Assembly (NCBI GenBank): GCA_937892155.1
Contig: CALAUG010000077.1
Span: forward strand, 1 to 24,160
Length of the DNA: 24,160 nt
DNA from: an uncultured Bacteroidales bacterium
Lineage (GTDB): Bacteria; Bacteroidota; Bacteroidia; Bacteroidales; UBA1715
Direction of reading: 5' to 3'
How positions within the stretch are numbered: the stretch's first letter is position 1; the number at the start of each line of letters is the position of its first letter. Below are positions 1 through 7,116 of this stretch, in pieces. The translations under genes and the position numbers were made by a program. The notes under the pieces are model-generated. The model searched no databases and was not told the origin of the DNA. It saw only the letters and a program-made list of their open reading frames with translations.

Positions 1-2
1 CG

Positions 3-251
3 TTCACCATCGTCAACTCCAACTTCTTCCAGAGCATCGACAAGCCGTGGATCGCCATCGCGACGAGCCTCTCGCGCCAGGTCATCTTCCTGATCCCGAT
101 GATGTATCTCGTACCGATGATATTCACGAGGCTCGGCTACGCCCCGCTGTACGGCGTCTTCGCGTCATGCACGGCGTCCGACATCTTCGGCGCGGTGCTC
201 GCCTTCGTGCTGATGCTCACGCAGAAGAAAGTGTTTCAGGTGAAGGAATAG
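3..251 (+). CDS. MATE-family efflux transporter, C-terminal part (5' end outside window)
   Basis: Reading from base 3 gives 82 residues to a TAG at 249-251, with no start inside the window. The peptide opens with a stretch containing NFFQSIDKPWIAIATSLSRQ and continues with hydrophobic helices around VIFLIPMMYLVPMIF and GAVLAFVLMLT. This FFQ-SID/G-K-x-x-I-A-x-x-x-S-x-x-RQ pattern is typical of the last third of MATE (NorM/MepA-like) multidrug and cation antiporters of the inner membrane. Codon third positions are strongly G/C (atc, ctc, gcc), unlike the polysaccharide genes downstream. I infer it is chromosomal backbone flanking the locus and not part of the glycan pathway. The family call rests on a short segment. 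Confidence 0.72.
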   Translation, partial: FTIVNSNFFQSIDKPWIAIATSLSRQVIFLIPMMYLVPMIFTRLGYAPLYGVFASCTASDIFGAVLAFVLMLTQKKVFQVKE

Positions 252-313
252 CAAACCGGTCTGCGGTCTCCGCTGTCGGGCACATCTCGCCTCCGTTTTC
301 ATGTTATTTTTTC

Positions 314-323
314 GGGGGGGGGG
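314..323 (+). repeat. G10 homopolymer tract upstream of promoter
   Basis: Ten consecutive G residues follow a T-rich run. The tract ends 26 bases before the -7 box at 350. Mononucleotide tracts of this length are prone to slipped-strand length change, so it could modulate the promoter. Whether its length varies cannot be seen from one sequence. Confidence 0.9.
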
Positions 324-349
324 TATGTGAAAATGGTTGTTTTAATGTG

Positions 350-357
350 TATATTTG
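350..357 (+). promoter_or_regulatory. Bacteroidetes -7 promoter box (TATATTTG)
   Basis: TATATTTG matches the TAnnTTTG consensus used by the Bacteroidetes primary sigma factor. It lies about 120 bases before the first gene of the locus, so it is the best candidate for the main operon promoter. No clear TTTG -33 element lies at the usual spacing upstream. Instead the G10 tract lies just beyond where a -33 box would be expected. Confidence 0.5.
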
Positions 358-474
358 CAGCCGAAAAAAGTCAGTCGATTGACGGTGGCTGACGCGGATT
401 TAATACCGTTCTATTTTTCTGATTCACAGTCGTTTGTCCTGTTCAACATGTGACTGAAGGGGCGAAGCTGTGAA
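358..474 (+). promoter_or_regulatory. Possibly structured 5' leader of the polysaccharide operon
   Basis: Between the -7 box and the first gene there are nested inverted repeats. CAGCC (358-362) pairs with GGCTG (387-391) around GTCA (370-373)/TGAC (380-383). Further on, TTCACAG (423-429) pairs with CTGTGAA (468-474), directly in front of the ATG at 475. An RNA of this shape could be an attenuator or a target for an antiterminator, as capsule leaders in Bacteroides often are. The stems are short and may be chance. No terminator U-tract follows them. Confidence 0.25.
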
Positions 475-1791
475 ATGAGCCGAGTGATGTTTATGGCAGC
501 GGGAACGGACATTTCAAAGTTTTTTCAATGCATGATGAGAGAGATAAAATTTACAATTCCGGATATTTCGGATCTGGAGATTGAGAATGTGGTGGAGGTG
601 CTGCGGTCGGGATGGATTACGACCGGGCCGAAGACAAAACTGCTGGAGAAAAAACTGGCAGGATTTGTCGGAGATTATGACGGAGAGGGTTCTCCCCGAT
701 GTGCGTGCTTAGGTTCGGCTACGGCAGCAATGGAAATCGCCCTGAGACTGTTGCAAATCGGCGAACAGGCAGGAGGCAGTGCCGACGATGAGGTGATTAC
801 CTGCGCCTACACATATACCGCTTCGGCATCTATCATCAGCCACGTCGGAGCAAAGATTGTGCTGGTGGACTGTTCGGATGCCGATGGTTCCATCGAGATG
901 GATTACGACAGACTTGAGGCAGCCATCACCTAGAACACCAAGGCGATTATCCCTGTGGATATTGCCGGAGTGCCGTGTGACTACGACAGAATCTTAGGGA
1001 TTGTGGAGCGGAAGAAGGCTCTGTTCAAGGCTTCGTCGCGCCTTCAGGAGTCACTTGGACGGATTGCAGTCGTTGCCGATGGCGCCCACGCGCTCGGGGC
1101 TTCGTACAAGGGCAGGATGGTGGGAAGCGTCGCCGACTTCACTGCATTCTCGTTCCACGCCACGAAGAACTTCTCCACAGCCGAAGGCGGAGCACTTACA
1201 TGGAATCATTTTGAAGGCATCGAAGATAGCGAAATCTACCGTCAGATACAGTTGTTCAGCCTTCACGGACAGAGCAAGGACGCTTTCGCAAAGAACCAGG
1301 CAGGAGGATGGGAGTACGACATCATAGGTCCCTGGTACAAATGCAACATGACGGATATGTCGGCAGCAGTGGGACTCGGGCAGTTCGAGAGGTACCCCGC
1401 AATGCTCACCCGCCGCAGGGAAATCATCGGAAGGTATGATGCCGCTTTCATGCCATTAGGAATGAAGGTCCTGAATCATTACACCACCGACCATCAGAGT
1501 TCGGGCCATCTGTACATCACCCGCATTCCCGGAATCAGGCGCGAGCAGGCAAACGAGATAATGAAGGAGATGGCTCGCGCAGGAATAGCCACGAATGTCC
1601 ATTTCAAACCCCTTCCGCTACACACAGCATACCGCAACCTTGGCTTTGACATCAAGGACTATCCGGTTTCGTATGCCAGGTTCGAAAACGAAATCACCCT
1701 GCCGCTGCATACCAAGATGACGGATGAGGATGTGGAGTATGTGATTGAGAAATATATCGGGATTCTGAAAAAATACACTTTTGTGAAATGA
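475..1791 (+). pseudogene. DegT/DnrJ/EryC1/StrS-type sugar aminotransferase interrupted by one in-frame amber codon
   Basis: The reading frame runs from ATG 475 to TGA 1791 and is broken only by TAG at 931-933, with the same frame open on both sides. Family members are PLP enzymes that aminate keto-sugars in nucleotide-sugar pathways. Visible marks are REIKFTIPDISDLE near the usual N-terminus, SGWITTGPKTK, DEVITCAYTYTAS, the VADGAHALGA cofactor-binding stretch, and SFHATKNFSTAEGGA with the Schiff-base lysine. Homologues generally begin near MREIKF, so ATG 532 or 535 is an alternative start. ATG 475 has AAGGGG upstream. At the stop the local sequence is AAIT-stop-NTKAIIPVD, where a residue such as E, Q or K is expected. 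It is called a pseudogene. Suppression, a sequencing error or restart downstream are alternatives. TAG also ends two other genes here, so general recoding is unlikely. Confidence 0.85.
1702..1748 (+). repeat. 47-bp perfect direct repeat (mate at 2225-2271)
   Basis: Bases 1702-1748, near the 3' end of the aminotransferase, are identical to 2225-2271 in the second copy of that end. The surrounding similarity is longer (from about 1618 and 2135) but diverged, mainly at third codon positions. The two copies lie 523 bases apart in direct orientation, so recombination between them would delete the ATPase fragment. Confidence 0.9.
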
Positions 1792-1856
1792 ACCTGCGAA
1801 GAGATTTTGAGGAGGTTGATATAGACAAAAATAGTGTTATATTTAGCCAGAGATTA

Positions 1857-1864
1857 TATATTTG
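1857..1864 (+). promoter_or_regulatory. -7 promoter box (TATATTTG) before the ATPase fragment
   Basis: TATATTTG fits TAnnTTTG and lies 34 bases before the ATG at 1899. It suggests that the ATPase fragment once belonged to a free-standing gene carrying its own promoter. No good -33 box is visible. The surrounding sequence is AT-rich, so a chance match is possible. Confidence 0.4.
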
Positions 1865-1898
1865 ATAAAATCGTGGCTGAATAAAACAATAAAATGTA

Positions 1899-2126
1899 AT
1901 GGCGATCATTGGCAGAAAACAAGAAATACAAGAGCTTAATGAGCTGTATGACAGCGGAAAAGCAGAATTGGTTGCCGTGTATGGGCGAAGGCGTGTAGGG
2001 AAGACCTTCCTGATAGATGAGACGCTCTCCGGCAAACTGGCTTTCCGTCATACTGGACTTTCGCCTATTGAGTCGGAACAGAAAAGCATAACGGATGCCG
2101 ACAAGCGGTCGAATTTGTTTGAATAG
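1899..2126 (+). pseudogene. N-terminal fragment of an archaeal-type (DUF234-associated) AAA ATPase
   Basis: Only 75 codons remain. The start MAIIGRKQEIQELNELY, followed by VAVYGRRRVGKTFLIDE with a Walker A P-loop and then AFRHTGLSP, is the standard opening of the Bacteroidetes ATPases of the archaeal-ATPase/DUF234 group, which normally run to more than 350 residues. Similarity fades after about residue 58 and the frame ends at TAG 2126. Sequence from the aminotransferase 3' end resumes about 8 bases later. I infer a truncated insertion whose remainder was lost by recombination. It is unlikely to make a working protein because Walker B and the C-terminal nuclease-like domain are absent. Confidence 0.75.
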
Positions 2127-2134
2127 TTGATTAC

Positions 2135-2305
2135 CTCCCAATGCACACGGCATACCGCAACCTTGGTTTTGACATCAAAGACTATCCCGTTTCGTACGCG
2201 AAATTTGAAAATGAGATCACACTTCCGCTGCATACCAAGATGACGGATGAGGATGTGGAGTATGTGATTGATAGGTTTAAAAGTATTGTGATAAAGTTCC
2301 TATAA
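2135..2305 (+). pseudogene. Second copy of the aminotransferase C-terminal end (fragment)
   Basis: This frame reads LPMHTAYRNLGFDIKDYPVS and onward to TAA 2303-2305. From the M/L-HTAYRN position to TDEDVEYVI-D/E it matches the end of the interrupted aminotransferase at 41 of 44 residues. The last dozen residues differ (FKSIVIKFL against YIGILKKYTFVK). It therefore looks like the tail of a related but distinct allele, not a fresh duplication. It has no start of its own beyond the internal ATG at 2141, which would give 54 residues without a catalytic core. It sits directly before the ATP-grasp gene and may mark where that gene originally followed an intact aminotransferase. Confidence 0.88.
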
Positions 2306-2320
2306 ACAACAAATTTTTAA

Positions 2321-3421
2321 ATGAAGGTTCTCATTTTAGGAGTCTCTACAGCACAATTGGATGCTGTTGTTGAACTGAACAAGATAGGATGCGAGACATT
2401 CACTGTTGCTATGGCAAAAGATGGTCCTGCGGCTGATATGTCCGATCATTTTGATATCATCAATGTTCTTGATGAAGAAGCAATAGAAAAACATATTCTT
2501 AAAAACAGGATTGATGTTGTCTATTCAACCGGGACTGATATTGCCATGCCAGTTGCCTGTAAAATCAGTGAACGTTTGGGTCTTCCTCACTTTGTCAGTT
2601 TCGAAGCGGCCTATATCTGCAACCATAAGAACGAACTGAGAAGCGCTCTTTCTTCCGACTGTGAAGGCAATGTTCCCTATCAGGTGATGTCCGACATTGA
2701 AAAAATAAACTTAGCATTTCCGTTAATGCTCAAGCCGTCAGACGCTCAAGGGCAAAGAGGGATTTTTCTGATTCACTCGCAGGATGAATTTGAACAACAT
2801 TTTTCAGAGGCAAAGTCATATTCCCGTCAAGGCAAGGTGATCGTAGAGCAATATATCGACGGTCTAGAAATATCAGTAAATGTGTATATGGTTGATGGCG
2901 TTATGCGCTTTTTTGTCGCATCAGACCGTGACACATGGTCTGAATATACAGGACTTATCCATCGTCACATTGTTCCTGGCAAAACTTTCAATGAAGAGAT
3001 AGAACGAAAAATAAGATGTCTTGCCGAAGACTCCTGCAGAAGGATGGGAATTCAAAACGGACCTGTTTATTTCCAAATGAAGGTGATGGAAAGTAAGCCA
3101 TATCTGATAGAGATGACTCCGAGACTAGATGGCTGTCACATGTGGAATGTCTTGGAAAGGTCCACAGGAGTCAACCTTATGCGCCTGACTTTTCAGCATC
3201 TCCTTTCGAATGACATATCCGAGCTTGACAAATGGACAGGGAAAGTCAAACCTATGGAACTGGTGTTCTGGTGTAAAGAGCCGAAGACCTATATGAAACA
3301 ATCTGAATTCGAATTACCGGAGGATGCTGTTCACCATTGTTTCTACTATGAGGACGGGAAATACATACGCCCAGTCAACGGAAGATTTGAAAAAGTTGGA
3401 TATTATATCAGAAATCTCTGA
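2321..3421 (+). CDS. ATP-grasp carboxylate-amine ligase (CarB/PurD-like fold)
   Basis: The 366-residue protein starts with a Rossmann-like preATP-grasp domain (MKVLILGVSTAQLDAV, then VVYSTGTDIAMPVACKISE) in which a C-terminal helix packs before the ATP-grasp domain proper. The ATP-binding lysine region is FPLMLKPSDAQGQRGIFLI, near residues 133-151. VEQYIDGLEISVNVY follows, and EMTPRLDGCHMW, near residues 266-277, takes the place of the usual metal-binding E-x-N-PRxGG. Such enzymes form an acyl-phosphate and couple it to an amine, usually giving an amide. It lies before the epimerase and the initiating transferase, with 3 bases to the next gene. I infer that it attaches an amino acid or similar group to a sugar amine made by an aminotransferase. 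The substrate is unknown. Its codons are AT-rich relative to the upstream aminotransferase. Confidence 0.85.
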   Translation: MKVLILGVSTAQLDAVVELNKIGCETFTVAMAKDGPAADMSDHFDIINVLDEEAIEKHILKNRIDVVYSTGTDIAMPVACKISERLGLPHFVSFEAAYICNHKNELRSALSSDCEGNVPYQVMSDIEKINLAFPLMLKPSDAQGQRGIFLIHSQDEFEQHFSEAKSYSRQGKVIVEQYIDGLEISVNVYMVDGVMRFFVASDRDTWSEYTGLIHRHIVPGKTFNEEIERKIRCLAEDSCRRMGIQNGPVYFQMKVMESKPYLIEMTPRLDGCHMWNVLERSTGVNLMRLTFQHLLSNDISELDKWTGKVKPMELVFWCKEPKTYMKQSEFELPEDAVHHCFYYEDGKYIRPVNGRFEKVGYYIRNL

Positions 3422-3424
3422 AAA

Positions 3425-4285
3425 ATGAAAATAATTATCACAGGCGCTTCGGGTAATATTGGGAGTAAATTATTTGCAAAGCTCTCTGATAGCGATGGCA
3501 ATCAAGTGATTGGTCTGTCAAGGTCTCCTCATAAGGGTCTTGAGACGACTGATTACAGTATATCGGAGTTGGAAAAATTATTTCAGAATGCCGATATTGT
3601 AGTTCACCTTGCTTCACATCGTGGAACAGAGAATGATTATCATTCATTCATTGATAATGAAACAATTACTGAAAACATATTAAAAGCGATGCTGACGGCA
3701 AAAGTGCCTCGAATCATTTTTATGTCATCAATTGCTGTTTATTCCGACGAAAGTATGCTCCCTTGGAAGGAGGAGCAGTATCCGACACCACAATCCTTTT
3801 ACGGATTGAGCAAGCTGACTTGTGAGTATTTGTGCAAGCAATATTCTGCTGCAGGTATCGACTATACCATTTTTCGTTGCGGAATTGTATTCGGAGGCGA
3901 TCATTCAAAGAGAATGGTTTCCACGTTCATTGATGAAGCAATTGATAAGAAGACATTGTCGCTGAATGGGAAAAGTATAGCAAGACGGGATTTTATTTAT
4001 GTAAAAGATACTGTTTCCGCTCTGCTGTGGGGCATATATGAAGCGAAAGAAAAGAATCAGATATACAATCTGGGATGCGGTGTTCCAATGTCCAACCTGG
4101 AAATCGCAGAAACCATCAATGAATACTTTGACAATACTGGGAATTTGATATACGATGATTCTGTAAAGGAAACGGTTATTAACTCCTATATGGATATTTC
4201 GAAAATATCAGGAGCGGGATTCCACAATAATTTTACTTTTATTTCTGCACTTCAGGATATCAAGCAGGAATACAAACAACGATAG
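3425..4285 (+). CDS. NAD(P)-dependent epimerase/dehydratase (extended SDR)
   Basis: The 286-residue protein opens with KIIITGASGNIGSKL, the G-x-x-G-x-x-G dinucleotide-binding loop of extended short-chain dehydrogenases. ADIVVHLASHRG and IIFMSSIAVYSDE follow. The catalytic Y-x-x-x-K is YGLSK (Tyr126, Lys130), with Ser from the MSSIAVY strand completing the triad. RRDFIYVKDTVSALLWGI is the usual C-terminal family signature. These enzymes epimerise, dehydrate or reduce nucleotide sugars in the cytoplasm. The exact sugar cannot be told. It is about 30 residues shorter than typical UDP-glucose 4-epimerases and closer in size to 4-ketoreductases paired with initiating transferases (WbpV/FnlB-like). 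It begins 3 bases after the ATP-grasp gene and ends 1 base before the transferase ATG, so the three are probably co-translated. Confidence 0.88.
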   Translation: MKIIITGASGNIGSKLFAKLSDSDGNQVIGLSRSPHKGLETTDYSISELEKLFQNADIVVHLASHRGTENDYHSFIDNETITENILKAMLTAKVPRIIFMSSIAVYSDESMLPWKEEQYPTPQSFYGLSKLTCEYLCKQYSAAGIDYTIFRCGIVFGGDHSKRMVSTFIDEAIDKKTLSLNGKSIARRDFIYVKDTVSALLWGIYEAKEKNQIYNLGCGVPMSNLEIAETINEYFDNTGNLIYDDSVKETVINSYMDISKISGAGFHNNFTFISALQDIKQEYKQR

Positions 4286-4286
4286 G

Positions 4287-4922
4287 ATGAACTCCATTTA
4301 TAGAAAAGTTCTTAAGAGAATGCTCGGGATATTTATCTCATTGATAGCATTGCCGTTTATTGCTATTATTTCTGTGCCGGTAGCGATTGCCATTAAACTT
4401 GAAGATGGCGGATCTGTGTTTTTTAAAGGTTTGCGCTATGGCAAGGATATGCGTAAATTCTACGAATACAAATTCAGGAGCATGAAGATGAATGCAGATG
4501 ATATCCGCAACGAGGATGGAACGACTTATAATTCGGATAATGATCCAAGACTGACAAGAATCGGCGGTTTTCTGAGGAAGACAAGTATAGATGAACTGCC
4601 CCAGTTTTTCAATGTGCTCAAGGGGGATATGAGCATCATCGGCCCCAGACCGAGTCCGATGGGAAATGAAGCGACCTATACGGATTTTATTAAGAAAAAG
4701 TTTGAAGTGAGACCAGGGATTACCGGATACAATCAGGCCTTGTTGAGAAATTCGGCTACGCTTGAACAACGGTATAACAATGATGTCTTTTACGTCGAAA
4801 ATATCTCTTTCCTCTTTGATTTGAGGATAGTTTTTATGACAGTGAAGACGATATTGTTGCATAAAGGAATAAACTATCCCGAAAACAAAAAGCAAAATAA
4901 TGAAAACAGAAAAATATTATGA
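4287..4922 (+). CDS. Initiating phosphoglycosyltransferase (PglC/WbaP C-terminal type)
   Basis: The 211-residue protein has one N-terminal hydrophobic segment (about residues 13-35, LGIFISLIALPFIAIISVPV) followed by the cytoplasmic catalytic domain of the bacterial sugar transferase family. Visible motifs are FEYKFRSMK-like YEYKFRSMKMNAD, RLTRIGGFLRKTSIDELPQ with the catalytic Asp-Glu pair, and NVLKGDMSIIGPRP. EVRPGITGYNQ occurs later. The size is that of the minimal monotopic PglC class. It transfers a sugar-1-phosphate from a UDP-sugar to undecaprenyl phosphate in the inner membrane, the first step of repeat-unit assembly. Its stop overlaps the next start by 4 bases (ATGA at 4919-4922), tying it to the ATP-grasp protein that follows. 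Confidence 0.93.
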   Translation: MNSIYRKVLKRMLGIFISLIALPFIAIISVPVAIAIKLEDGGSVFFKGLRYGKDMRKFYEYKFRSMKMNADDIRNEDGTTYNSDNDPRLTRIGGFLRKTSIDELPQFFNVLKGDMSIIGPRPSPMGNEATYTDFIKKKFEVRPGITGYNQALLRNSATLEQRYNNDVFYVENISFLFDLRIVFMTVKTILLHKGINYPENKKQNNENRKIL

Positions 4923-6010
4923 TTGTCAACTTAAAAGCCAAAGCATTATACAACAAAATATTTGAAGGCACAGAAACGTGGGTCGCCAATAAAATTCTCG
5001 TGTTTCAGAAAAGACGGGAACTTCGGAAATATGTTAAGCACCTGCCGAAACTTACTTCTGAACAGAAGGAGGCCGTCAGGGAATTCTGGAAACCCTATTG
5101 CAGGGTGAAGATGGATTGGTTCAGATATTATGCCGGCATCACCGGAAAATTTGACCCCAGATATATTCCGGAAGACTTGCAACACACAAAAATTGATCAA
5201 TATTTCAATCAGAAAAGACTTGGCTACGGATTCAATGACAAGAACAACTATTCCTTGATTTTTCCCGGGATCAAGCAGCCGAAAACTATTGTCAGAAAAA
5301 TAGGAAGTCTTCTTTTTGATGAAGAGTATCACTTGATAGATATAGAAAAAGCGATGGCGCTTCTCGCCATGTGTCCGGAGGTTATTGTAAAACCAACCCA
5401 AGAGACAGGGGGAGGAAGATATATTGAATTTTATGACACAAAATCTGACGCAGAGAGGCTGAAACAACTCCTGCTTGACCCCAAGGAGCAGAATTGGATT
5501 GTACAGGACCTGGTGAAACAGCATTATGAAATGGCCAAGATGCATCCACAGTCGCTTAATACCGTCCGAGTTTACACAATATTGTTGGAGGACTGTGTGC
5601 ACATTCTGTCTGCGTCTATGAGAATGGGAGGGAACAACAGTCGTATTGATAATGTCAGCGCCAATTCGGGCATCATTGCAGGAGTTAGAGAAAATGGTGC
5701 GCTGACTGAATGTGCATATTTTGATATGCTGTCTGGGAAAACGACAAACAGACACCCACAGGGAATGCTTTTAAGTGAAATCAAGGTGCCTTCCTTTGAC
5801 AAAATGCTTGATACAGCTAAGAGACTTGCACAATTTACCGGACATTTCAGAATGGTTGGATGGGACTTTTCCGTTGATGAGGATGGGGATATCGTATTGA
5901 TTGAAGCTAATATGCGCAAAGCTGACATTGGCCCGATTCAATGTCTGCATGGTCCATTTTTCGGTGAACTGACGGAAAGAGTATTGAACGAAGTTTTTGG
6001 GAGGAAATAA
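4919..6010 (+). CDS. Sugar-transfer-associated ATP-grasp protein, copy 1
   Basis: The 363-residue protein fits the ATP-grasp subfamily named for its linkage to sugar transferases (Pfam ATPgrasp_ST, recognised from motifs and context). An N-terminal basic helix-rich part (to about residue 60) precedes FDPRYIPED. Later come VIVKPTQETGGGRYIEF (ATP-binding Lys and glycine loop, near residue 155), HPQSLNTVRVYTILLED, and MVGWDFSVDEDGDIVLIEAN, which supplies the acidic and Asn metal ligands. The protein is predicted cytoplasmic. Family members are proposed to ligate amino acids or other carboxylates to glycan intermediates. No substrate is established here. It overlaps the initiating transferase by 4 bases and is followed 2 bases later by a paralogue. 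Confidence 0.85.
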   Translation: MIVNLKAKALYNKIFEGTETWVANKILVFQKRRELRKYVKHLPKLTSEQKEAVREFWKPYCRVKMDWFRYYAGITGKFDPRYIPEDLQHTKIDQYFNQKRLGYGFNDKNNYSLIFPGIKQPKTIVRKIGSLLFDEEYHLIDIEKAMALLAMCPEVIVKPTQETGGGRYIEFYDTKSDAERLKQLLLDPKEQNWIVQDLVKQHYEMAKMHPQSLNTVRVYTILLEDCVHILSASMRMGGNNSRIDNVSANSGIIAGVRENGALTECAYFDMLSGKTTNRHPQGMLLSEIKVPSFDKMLDTAKRLAQFTGHFRMVGWDFSVDEDGDIVLIEANMRKADIGPIQCLHGPFFGELTERVLNEVFGRK

Positions 6011-6012
6011 AG

Positions 6013-7116
6013 ATGGATCCATATTCATTAGGTATCAGAGTATATAACTGGTTTGAAACTTTTGCGCACGATTCTTTCCGAAAAAAATTTGCAAGGATCT
6101 ATTCTACAAGCCAACTGAACGCCGCAAAGCGCAATTATCCAGATTGGAAGCCGCTCACAAAAGAGCAGAAAAATGAGATTATTGCATACTGGGGACTCCG
6201 GCATCCCGTAAAGAGCGACTTCATGACGCACGAGATTATGCTGAATGTCAAGGGCGAGTTCGATGTCCGTTATGTTCCTGAAAAGATTTACAGATTGTAT
6301 CTGGATCCAGGTCTTGCGGACAGAAAATTGATCCTGGCTTGGGATGACAAGAATTATTTTGAACGTCATCAGCCTGGACTTCCGTTTCCACATACGTATG
6401 TCAGGAATGTGAACGGATGGTTCCTTGATCATAACTATCGTCACATCAGTCCTGAGGACGCGAGAAAAATCATGGTCGAACATCTTCCCCTTATAGTCAA
6501 GCCATCCCTGGTATCGGGAGAAGGAAAAAATCTCCGACTGGTTTCTGATGCGAAGGCAGTGGATGAAGTTCTTTCAACATATCCTAAAAATTATCTGGCA
6601 CAGGAGGTCATCGCCCAATGCGATGAATTTAACAGAATGAACTCTCATAGTGTTGCTGCCATGAGAGTGGTAACTGCTATCGTGAACGGCAAGGCAGAAC
6701 TGATGTCCAGTATGCTTCTGACTAATACAACTGATGTGGTTGCGTGCAACAGGAATACGGCTCCTGGAGTGGGTGTGGTCTGTATCGGAATTGATGATGA
6801 GGGAAAGTTGGCGGATACCGGATATTTTGAGAACGCAAAGCCTATACGGACGCTTCCGAACGGTTTTACATTCGGAGGCATACAAATCCCTTCATACAAA
6901 GAAGCAGTGGCCCTTGCATTGGAGGCGCATGAGAGTATGCCGATGCTCGGGATTATAGGCTGGGACATTACCATTGATAAAAATAACAAGCCGGTTATCA
7001 TCGAGTGGAACCTTAGGGGCATAGGAATGTATCACTCCCAGCTGACAATGGGGCCGCTGTTCGGACAGTACAGCGACTATTTTGCAGAGATAGCGAAGAA
7101 GATGATTGATGATTGA
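6013..7116 (+). CDS. Sugar-transfer-associated ATP-grasp protein, copy 2
   Basis: The 367-residue protein is a diverged paralogue of its upstream neighbour, with the same order of features. LTKEQKNEIIAYW and PVKSDFM near the N-terminus are followed by FDVRYVPEK, LIVKPSLVSGEGKNL (ATP-binding Lys and glycine loop), MNSHSVAAMRVVTAIVNG, and GIIGWDITIDKNNKPVIIEWN with the metal-ligand D, E and N. Divergence is strong, so the two probably have different acceptors or donors and are not recent duplicates. The last residues MIDD and the TGA are encoded by the first units of the heptamer array that begins at 7102. The native C-terminus may therefore have been replaced. Confidence 0.85.
   Translation: MDPYSLGIRVYNWFETFAHDSFRKKFARIYSTSQLNAAKRNYPDWKPLTKEQKNEIIAYWGLRHPVKSDFMTHEIMLNVKGEFDVRYVPEKIYRLYLDPGLADRKLILAWDDKNYFERHQPGLPFPHTYVRNVNGWFLDHNYRHISPEDARKIMVEHLPLIVKPSLVSGEGKNLRLVSDAKAVDEVLSTYPKNYLAQEVIAQCDEFNRMNSHSVAAMRVVTAIVNGKAELMSSMLLTNTTDVVACNRNTAPGVGVVCIGIDDEGKLADTGYFENAKPIRTLPNGFTFGGIQIPSYKEAVALALEAHESMPMLGIIGWDITIDKNNKPVIIEWNLRGIGMYHSQLTMGPLFGQYSDYFAEIAKKMIDD

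Noticed and set aside
47..382. A 111-codon + strand frame at the left end
   Set aside because: It is out of frame with the MATE segment, has no domain, and runs through the G10 tract and the promoter region.
300..475. Invertible promoter as in Bacteroides capsule loci
   Set aside because: I found no longer inverted repeats flanking the -7 box and no invertase gene in the window. The inverted repeats present are short and lie on one side.
475..1791. Recoding of TAG as a sense codon
   Set aside because: TAG ends the MATE fragment (249-251) and the epimerase (4283-4285) at normal protein lengths, so general reassignment is not supported.
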